Source: Coenobita brevimanus (taxonomy: Eukaryota > Arthropoda > Malacostraca > Decapoda > Coenobitidae). Taken from it: a stretch of DNA of 64,000 bases. Below the pieces are notes generated by a model, which worked only from the letters and a program-made list of their open reading frames with translations, made no database searches and was not told where the DNA came from. The stretch is taken from assembly GCA_032717465.1 (NCBI GenBank), contig CM064690.1, positions 30,527,653 to 30,591,652 on the forward strand. The letters are read 5' to 3'. Positions 59,552-64,000 of this stretch are shown here, piece after piece (position 1 is the stretch's first letter; each line of letters begins with the position of its first letter). Made by a program: the position numbers and the translations under genes.

Positions 59552-62500
59552 TGTCATCCCAACCTCTTTTTCCCACCTAAGGATAGAGTGAGGTCGGTTT
59601 TGAAATCAAGGAATGAGAACACATAACAGATGGAGAACTGAGAACAACATGCCCTATAATAACTATTTATATACCTACCAATCAATCTATCTATCTACTA
59701 ACTATTTTTATCTACCTATATACCTAGCTTTGCATTTAAGTCAAGAGCAACCAATCATTCACACCTTGAGTGGTATTATCTAATAAATCCCAAGTATCCC
59801 TGGCATTAAACATTATGGACTACATCTAGCTGGAGCATTTTTAACTCACTAGAATGCCAGGCATCCAATAACACTAAAAAAACAGTGACATATGCTTACC
59901 TGTTGTGAGAAGTATACAAGATGCTGCTGTTTATCTGCTCGGTATATCTGCAGCTGCTGGAACATAGTACGCATCTTCCACTTGCGGTAGTAGTACTGCA
60001 CATACCGCGCTGCCTCACCCTCTATGGTCTCTGTTGGAGTGAATGTGAGTTAGAGTGAGTCTGAGTGAGTTACAGGAAGAGGGAAGCTAGCAAAGTTAGG
60101 TTAAGTTAGGATGTCTAGGTTGGATTTGGTTTGGCAGATCTGCTGGGTTAGTGGAACGAGTCAAAGGAATGAGGAGGTTTGTGAAGTTAAGTTAGATCAA
60201 GTTATGTTATCTTCCATTTACAGTCATAATACTGGACATATTGAGTTGTCTCACCCTTTACAGTTTCTGCTGGGTTGGTGTAGAACGTCAGAGAACAAGA
60301 AAAGTTAGCTGCAAGTAATGTGTGAATAATAAGAAGCTTAATAACAACTCAATAAAGAATTAAATAACTACAGTAGGTGCACAGATCCAGCCAAGTAATG
60401 CACTCTCACTGCGTTTCTCTCCAGCTCTCTAATACAAGAGTTAGCAGAGTTGCTCTGTCAGTTTTGCAGCAAACTCTGGTACTGTGTTTCTCAAGCTATA
60501 CTGATTATAAAAACATAATAGGTCCTTGCATCTCAAAATTAATAAATCTTGATTAGATCCTGTTTTGTTTCTCCTGAGAAGAGCAACATTTGCAGGATTC
60601 CAGCCTTTTCTTTGTGTCTGGAATTAAAAAAGTAAAAAAGAATGGAACATGTACATGTACTCACTCTCACCAAACCTCCTACGTTCTCTGATCCTGTTGG
60701 CTATTTCAGGATTCTCTTGTCGAGCCTTGAAGCCTCGGAAATCTGTAAAACGGAAAAAAACCTTAACTCCTTGAATACAATCACATATTTTTTTTCTTCT
60801 TGCAATTATGTATGAGTATTAAACATGTTTTTAATCTTGCTATCATCAGACTGTCTTACTCTGCTTTGGGTGGACTTTTGAACTAACCAGTACTGTACTA
60901 AGGAACTCTCCTGATCTTACTGGCTGTACATTTTACAATACAGAATAACACACACATCATATACCAAAATGCATATATTAAGAGAAAATCTGGAAAACAA
61001 AGGCATAATAACAATGCAACTGAGATGGGAAGCAATGGATATGGAATAGAAGGTGAGAAGCAAGGAAATATTACTACTAAGAGGAAAACTTACATAAAAC
61101 AAAATATAATAAGTTATAAGAAAAGAATGGAAAATATTTACTTATAAAAGGAGAAAAAGAAATAGCACAAAAAGCACAAAAGAAAGTCTACAGCAATATG
61201 AAAGGCAAGAAAAACAACTAATAAGAAAATAATATGACTATAACACAACTCTACAGCACTATGAGACTGCCTGATCCTGACGCCATTATGAAACCTCTAC
61301 GAAACTAACATGAATTCAGTATGAAACTGTTACAAACTAAAGTAAAACAAAACTACTATGAAGCTATCATGAAACTAATATGAGACATACTGCTCTGAAT
61401 CTTAGTAGCAGCCTCATCTTGCGTCATCTCTCGGGCACGTTTCACTTTTTCTACCGCAAAGAAAAGAAAAAAACATAAAGAACTCAGCGTTGCAAGAAAA
61501 AAACACAATAAATGATACAGTGAAATGTCTTTTAGGGCTGCCATCTTGAAATAACACTTACATTACGTATTTAGTGATGGTAATGAATTGCAAAAGAAAT
61601 GGTTATCATGGTGTTGGTTGTTGTTCTGGATATGAACCTAGTGGACTGCAGACAGTCCACCATCCCCTTGACAGTGGACTGGGAGAGAGATGAGGGACAT
61701 GCCCATTTATATCAGTGCCAGCACATGAAGGCATCTTTCTCCAGCACCAAATGGTACAAAATAAGACAGCATCCACATATCTGCCTTACACTGAAGCCTG
61801 TGACTGAAAGCATTAAAAGAAATACTCTGAGGAGGTTTGGTCATGTGGAATGGGTGGAGAATAAGAGACTGACTAGGAGAGTGCATGTGAGTGATGTGGA
61901 GGGAAAGAGGGAGAGGGGGAGACCAAGGATGAGATGGAAGGATGGGGTGGAGAGAGATAAGAGAGGAGGGGGTTAGCTGGAGAGAAGGTAGCCAAGTGGC
62001 AGAGCATAGGGCAACATGGAAGTGATCTGTTTGTGGCCACCCATTATGGGCTTAATATGTCTGGCTATAGACAGATAGACAGACAGATAAATAGACAGGC
62101 TGACTGACTGATTGACTGATAGATAGACAGATGGAAGCATGTGTTGGGAACAAGTGATTCATCAATAATTCACATCATTTGAGTTTCCAAAGCAGAGCTA
62201 GCTCAAACAGACATTTCACTTTATCAAAACACAGCAGAAACAAAACATGTCACACAGCAAAGCTTCCCTCACAGCAAAACATAACAAAAACATTTTCATA
62301 TAAAATAATACAGCAGTGATATGCATCACACACAGAAGCTCTGAGTGCTGAAAAAACTCATTAAGTTGCCAAATGAAACAACACAGCTCCATATAAACAG
62401 TAATAGCGAAAGAAATTTTACTCCAAACTCTGTAAACATACATATGGAAGAAAAAAAAATGTTTTCCAAAGACATATGATCCCTAACTTCTAATAACAGG

Positions 62501-63656
62501 TGTGGGTCAAGCTTGGCGAACAATCAACCTCTTTCCCTTGGTGACATTATCATACATGATTAATGAACCTCCAGTCACTCCTAGGGCATCAAATTTACGA
62601 AAGGCGATCACTCCACCTGGGGTATTTTACTGGACCACCAGGCACTTCACTATATGGTTTATTAGTCTAATCTATCCCATGATTCAAGCTCTGCAGCAGT
62701 ACTGACTCAGTCTTTCTATTTGCCAACATCCTCCAGTCTTTCAAATCCAATATTTTAAGGCAACTCAAGCTGAGCTGATACTGAGTTTGCCTCTCATCTG
62801 TCTGACTTTACTTAGAATAAAAAACTTTTACAGGCTTTATGTATTCAGTTGGCGGTAGGAGGTGGTAACCATCATCCACTCACCTGATGTACTGATGCCT
62901 ACTTCTTCCTTCACCTGCCTTCCTCTCTTCCTGTTTCTCCCTACCTTCCTGTAATTTTTTATTACTCTTCTTTCTTTTTCAGGTGGCTTCAAACTGAGTG
63001 AGAAGCCTAATGGTTTTTTGTAAGCAGGAAGTCACTTACAACACTGGGTGGTAACCATATAATCATCCTATATGTGTTCCTCATGTGTCAACAAGCAGGT
63101 TGGTGGAGGGTTAGTGCTCCTCCCCATAAAAAAACTAACTCAAAATCAAACGACCCCCTCTTATGAGATTATGGTATCTGGCTATAGACAGAGGGATAAA
63201 AGTATTCAGTTCCATCTTTTTTTTTATGTATAAATATTCATACTCCTTCATTGGGTACCATATACACTATGGCAGAACTCAACATATCCACATACTCTTC
63301 AGTATGTAAGTCATGTAGTGTTCTTCCATCAGCCACTCAGTTATACAAGTCCATCCATTAGTCAGTCAGTAAGTAAACCTTTTACCAGTAGGGATGCACA
63401 TAAGTCAGTCAGTCAGTCAGCCAGTCTTCCTGTGAGTCAGCCTGATCCCACTTCAAAAAAGCACCAGCATACATGTACTCACTCTCTCCACCCGGTGCTG
63501 CTCCCTTACCCTGCTGACCCTTTTTCTTCTTCTTACGCTCCATGTAAGCTCGCATCATTGCCTGGATCTTTACAATCTTCTTCACACTGGATTCATACAG
63601 TCTGTTTGAGCCAAAAGATTATCATCATCATCAACATCATCATCATCATCATCATC

Positions 63657-63689
<33 letters not shown>

Positions 63690-64000
63690 ACCCACCCTCC
63701 TCCTCCTCATTATTTATACTGTACTTCTTTTTGTACCCTTGGATGGGGTGAGGAAGGGTTCATACAACAAGAAAAAACCTGATGGAAGGAGAAACTACCC
63801 AAAGGTCTGCCCAATTAAGTGGGCCACATTCTCATTCACTCACTACATTCAAGCCCTTGGAATTTGGACTCCACATTACAGGCATCCACATCCACTAAAA
63901 TACAGTACTCAGATAAAGAAGAAGAAAAAAAAAGAAAAACTCACCGAGACAGGAACTCCTCATTGTAGTACTTGAGGAAAACCTTGTCCTTGCCAATAGC
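52965..64000 (-). CDS. MYO3: Class III myosin (NINAC/MYO3-like), C-terminal part, 10 exons
   Basis: Actin-based motor of photoreceptors and sensory cells; in this family an N-terminal kinase precedes the motor. The window holds the last 454 residues; kinase and most of the motor lie beyond 64000. Exons in transcript order: 64000-63945, 63601-63483, 61450-61391, 60742-60665, 60030-59900, 59439-59237, 57343-57156, 55969-55723, 54855-54711, 53102-52965. All have AG/GT borders, phases agree at all nine junctions and the sum is exactly 455 codons with the stop. Evidence in order: motor end DKVFLKYYNEEFLSRLYESS; IQ motifs KIVKIQAMMRAYMERKK and ATKIQSNFRGFKARQ; a YYYRKWKMRTMFQQL helix; a Gly/Ser/Tyr-rich tail; and two DFRxxLRKT-type motifs (HDFRKNLRKTN, FNFQGMLRKTS) like the actin-binding tail motif of vertebrate MYO3. 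Exact orthology (ninaC or another class III paralogue) is not resolved. Confidence 0.88.
53165..53875 (+). mobile_element. 5'-truncated jockey-type LINE, reverse transcriptase C-terminus
   Basis: In frame from about 53171: NTLQIIQNKALKIITGC, then TPTDHLHQETKVLKVKDHLD, and after 53303 continuous to the stop at 53849-53851. LQxxQNKALKIITG and LHxExxxLxxxxH are the typical thumb/connection region of jockey/CR1-clade reverse transcriptases, and CPGCNTAPHTIKHIMEDC is the CCHC-like end. The ORF ends ...LFGQTA, then GGAACAACTACTACTACTACTAC, a (CTA)n tail. Non-functional fragment on the strand opposite the host gene. Confidence 0.85.
53960..54400. mobile_element. Two broken MITE family B copies
   Basis: 53970-54115 is an inverted copy (TCCATCTTAACTTGGCTCAG, CCTTTTACAACTTATTTC, TAGCTCTACCTTCTCTCC). 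54243-54400 is a direct left half ending in a short inverted end (TTAGGGTCAAGTTAAGATGA). Confidence 0.65.
54711..54855 (-). CDS. MYO3: Myosin III tail exon with first LRKT motif
   Basis: NTATEEDDQGTHDFRKNLRK then TNRSAIREMEERAAAAGGHE-type text and GDGSFNFQ. HDFRKNLRKTN matches the DFRxLLRKT actin-binding motif of MYO3 tails. Acceptor ctccatag; the alternative AG 8 bases on leads to an early stop. Confidence 0.87.
54888..55037. repeat. Decayed (ATC)n repeat
   Basis: CATCATCATCATAATCATC and CTCATCCTTATCCTC text; reads as poly-Ile or poly-Asp in shadow frames. Confidence 0.85.
55723..55969 (-). CDS. MYO3: Myosin III tail exon, Ser/Tyr/Asn-rich
   Basis: GQNYNDYSQYGETSMPTGSS with two copies of YNRFAGS (SSAYNRFAGSSSN and TPYNRFAGSTN), then PPNYSQYTTSYLKPPSAKPP and VVVNSWSERQHNGY. 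Looks disordered. Donor CAG|GTATTT. Reading past the donor extends the frame but adds nothing protein-like. Confidence 0.82.
56050..56870. other. Myosin intron: repeats, no exon
   Basis: (ATC)n at 56067-56095, then a family A copy on the minus strand at about 56605-56815 with GTTGTTGTTGTTGTAG tail side, GAGGAAGCTGAGGGACAATTG, and CACCACAAGAAGGCATCCCTC. Confidence 0.65.
56875..57092 (-). mobile_element. MITE family B copy, both ends present
   Basis: TGCTACACTCTTTTCACCTT, GTGGCCTAGATTTTCATCA at the left; GGCAATTTTAGGCCAAGTTA, GAGTAAAGGGAGTATAGCA at the right. The outer bases TGCTAYACTC are inverted at the two ends. About 215 bases, orientation reversed relative to 39595. Confidence 0.75.
57156..57343 (-). 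CDS. MYO3: Myosin III tail exon, Gly/Ala/Asp-rich
   Basis: KGRQQDDDWEAPFKSRAAAA then RAANMGLDEEHGAGLGGHGK, RDFGGAGYVPSDVRSRTAMF and DQ. Acceptor ccatcag, donor GG|GTACAG (the weakest donor of the set), phases 2/1. Confidence 0.85.
57360..57485 (-). mobile_element. 5S-SINE 3' body, inverted
   Basis: (CTAT)n, TTGCCAGACGCCATTATTCC, GTGAGGGGTGGCCATTTGAC, TTTGTTTTACGGGGAGGG, ACTAACCCTCCACCAACCC, ACTTGTTGACACGTAGGGAG: the reverse complement of the element at 57757-57945 without the 5S head. It lies only 17 bases before the acceptor of the exon 57343-57156. Confidence 0.8.
57757..57822 (+). rRNA. 5S rRNA 3' fragment (pseudogene or SINE head)
   Basis: Covers roughly 5S positions 55-120. Differences from the usual animal consensus include GGATGGG to AGATGGG and ACCGCC to ACCACC. 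It is not a functional 5S gene: the first half is absent. Confidence 0.8.
57757..57945 (+). mobile_element. 5S-rRNA-derived SINE (SINE3-like)
   Basis: The first 66 bases, ACGTTGGGTCTGGTTAGTAC then TTAGATGGGTGACCACCTGG and GAACACCAGATGCTGTTGGC, match the 3' half of animal 5S rRNA, including the internal promoter's C-box region. A body follows: CTACGTGTCAAGTGGGGTTG, GTGGAGGATTGGTGCCCCTC, CTGTAAAACAATTAACTC, GTTTGGGATACGTGGCGTCT, GGCAATGAATGAATGAATG tail. 5S heads define the SINE3 class. Only the second half of 5S is present, so this copy is 5'-truncated. Confidence 0.85.
57970..58170 (+). repeat. Family A dispersed repeat with (ATC)n tail
   Basis: CATGGCACTGATATGACCAG, GTGCTGCCTGGTTATACAAA, TCCCTCCCTATCCCTTGACA, GGAGGATGGTGAACTGCAGA, GGCCTGCAGTCCACTTGGTG, CATTCAGATAAGCCTGGGAC, then ATC triplets rather than CTA. 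Confidence 0.8.
58639..58665 (-). pseudogene. Relic of myosin tail exon, distal copy
   Basis: Reads CTGACCCCAGCTGAGCTAA then donor GTAAGT, against GCGACCCCGGCAGAGCCAA then GTGAGT in the real exon. In register the real LCDPGRAK becomes LSDPS-stop-AK. Its flank from 58531 matches the flank of the real exon from 59021 (TCTCATTCATCATTCTCTC). Confidence 0.7.
58820..58929 (-). pseudogene. Relic of myosin tail exon, proximal copy
   Basis: About 110 bases align with the 3' half of exon 59439-59237: the real KLLAREKLPPPKLALDHMIN corresponds to QLLVRETLPLPKPAFYYMIT, and YFDTTFLCDPGRAK to FLDTVFLCNLN-stop-TQ, one codon shorter. The frame is kept until the TGA and the donor GTGAGT is kept. The 5' half of the exon is not recognisable. 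Confidence 0.8.
59237..59439 (-). CDS. MYO3: Myosin III tail exon with two decayed neighbours
   Basis: VHLYGQEMQAKQQRLNDRLD, then LSNVRNEAPGTHKKLLAREK, LPPPKLALDHMINAYFDTTF and LCDPGRAK. Acceptor tttctcag, donor GTGAGT. Its 3' half has two relics downstream in the next intron (58820-58929 and 58639-58665). Confidence 0.9.
59512..59552. repeat. (ATC)n microsatellite
   Basis: About 12 ATC units in a myosin intron. Confidence 0.9.
59900..60030 (-). CDS. MYO3: Myosin III exon: basic helical neck segment
   Basis: TIEGEAARYVQYYYRKWKMR then TMFQQLQIYRADKQQHLVYF and SQQ. AARYVQYYYRKWKMR resembles a further degenerate IQ helix. Donor GTAAGC, phase 0 out. Confidence 0.88.
60665..60742 (-). CDS. MYO3: Myosin III exon: rest of second IQ motif
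   Basis: NFRGFKARQENPEIANRIRE then RRRFGE. It completes IQSNFRGFKAR. Two donors fit six bases apart (GGTGAG and AGTGAGT); both keep the frame, giving FGEK or FE before TIEGEAARY. Confidence 0.88.
60742..61390. other. Myosin intron, AT-rich, no feature seen
   Basis: No repeats of the named families, no exon. Confidence 0.5.
61391..61450 (-). CDS. MYO3: Myosin III exon: start of second IQ motif
   Basis: A 60-base exon: KKVKRAREMTQDEAATKIQS. The IQ motif is split by the next intron. Acceptor tgcggtag, donor GTATGT, phases 1/1. Confidence 0.82.
61592..61755 (-). repeat. Family A dispersed repeat
   Basis: GATATGAACCTAGTGGACTG, CAGACAGTCCACCATCCCC, GAGAGATGAGGGACATGCCC, TATATCAGTGCCAGCACATG, AAGGCATCTTTCTCCAGCAC. 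The LINE 3' end starts right after it. Confidence 0.7.
61765..62115 (+). mobile_element. LINE 3' end: RT C-terminus, 3' UTR and GATA-type tail
   Basis: In frame: NTLRRFGHVEWVENKRLTRR then VHVSDVEGKRERGRPRMRWK and DGVERDKR, stop at 61974-61976. LRRFGHVxxxxxxRLTRRV and RGRPRMRWxDGV are characteristic of the C-terminus of arthropod LINE reverse transcriptases. The 3' UTR ends GATCTGTTTGTGGCCACCCA, TTATGGGCTTAATATGTCTG, GCTATAGACAGATAGACAG. The last 60 bases are shared with the 5S-SINE and with tails at 15640, 50430 and 52060. Confidence 0.8.
62575..62660 (-). mobile_element. Decayed tRNA-SINE relative
   Basis: GGCGATCACTCCACCTGGGG and TACTGGACCACCAGGCAC resemble the minus-strand SINE head at 14185-14260 (GGCCATCACTCCTACCGCGG, CTTGATCACCAGGTGC); the B box is eroded. 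Confidence 0.4.
63010..63205 (+). mobile_element. 5S-SINE family copy, head degraded
   Basis: Body CATGTGTCAACAAGCAGGTT, GGTGGAGGGTTAGTGCTCCT, CCCATAAAAAAACTAACTC, TTATGAGATTATGGTATCTG, GCTATAGACAGAGGGA matches the element at 57757-57945. Upstream ACAACACTGGGTGGTAACC is perhaps an eroded 5S head. Confidence 0.7.
63483..63601 (-). CDS. MYO3: Myosin III exon: first IQ motif and Lys-rich linker
   Basis: RLYESSVKKIVKIQAMMRAY then MERKKKKKGQQGKGAAPGGE. IQxxxRAxxxRK is a calmodulin or light-chain binding site. Acceptor caaacag, donor GTGAGT. Confidence 0.88.
63616..63690. repeat. (ATC)n microsatellite
   Basis: About 23 ATC units with two interruptions, 15 bases upstream of the exon 63601-63483 on the minus strand (GAT repeat there). 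Confidence 0.95.
63945..64000 (-). CDS. MYO3: Myosin III exon: end of motor domain (partial)
   Basis: AIGKDKVFLKYYNEEFLS, the converter/lever-arm junction (KVFLK is the usual end of a myosin head). Donor GTGAG, phase 2 out. Runs off the window edge. Confidence 0.88.

Overview
The window looks like nuclear DNA of an arthropod, most likely a decapod crustacean. This is an inference from two intron-rich genes with arthropod-type protein families (a GLIS/lame-duck zinc-finger factor and a class III myosin), the extreme density of long (GA)n, (CA)n, (AAT)n and (CTA)n microsatellites, and many SINE- and MITE-like repeats. There is no sign of bacterial operons, plasmids or CRISPR. Most open frames in this window are simple-sequence repeats read as protein (His-Thr, Cys-Val, Leu-Ser, Arg-Glu strings) and are not genes.

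Left half, plus strand: ten exons from 55 to 34626 splice in perfect phase into a GLIS-type transcription factor with five C2H2 fingers (1222 residues if translation starts at the ATG at 65; exons upstream of the window are likely because 55 is a clean acceptor). A very large first exon encodes a Pro/Thr/Tyr/His-rich low-complexity region, the fingers lie on exons at 24697-31627, and the last exon encodes ten 7-residue repeats. The last exon has two acceptors 4 bases apart, giving a short or a long C-terminus in different frames. Intron 1 (21 kb) is almost wholly repeats.

Middle (34.6-53 kb): an 18 kb stretch between two convergent genes, with no gene I can support. It holds a textbook 277-bp hAT-type MITE with a perfect 8-bp target duplication just after the zinc-finger gene, many copies of several dispersed repeat families, and a 3.7 kb fold-back structure (42358-46100). 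The fold-back has four ~550-bp near-identical spacers alternating with five GGTA/GATA-type arrays, arranged as two direct units facing more than two inverted ones.

Right end, minus strand: ten exons from 64000 down to 52965 encode the end of the motor, the IQ neck and the whole tail of a class III myosin (NINAC/MYO3 family). The kinase and most of the motor lie beyond the window. Its introns hold LINE 3' ends, a 5S-rRNA-derived SINE and two decayed copies of the 3' half of one tail exon.

The two genes are unlikely to be functionally linked: one is a nuclear developmental regulator, the other an actin-based motor of photoreceptors and sensory cells. Repeat boundaries are by eye and accurate to roughly 10-30 bases; exon boundaries are exact if the splice model is right.
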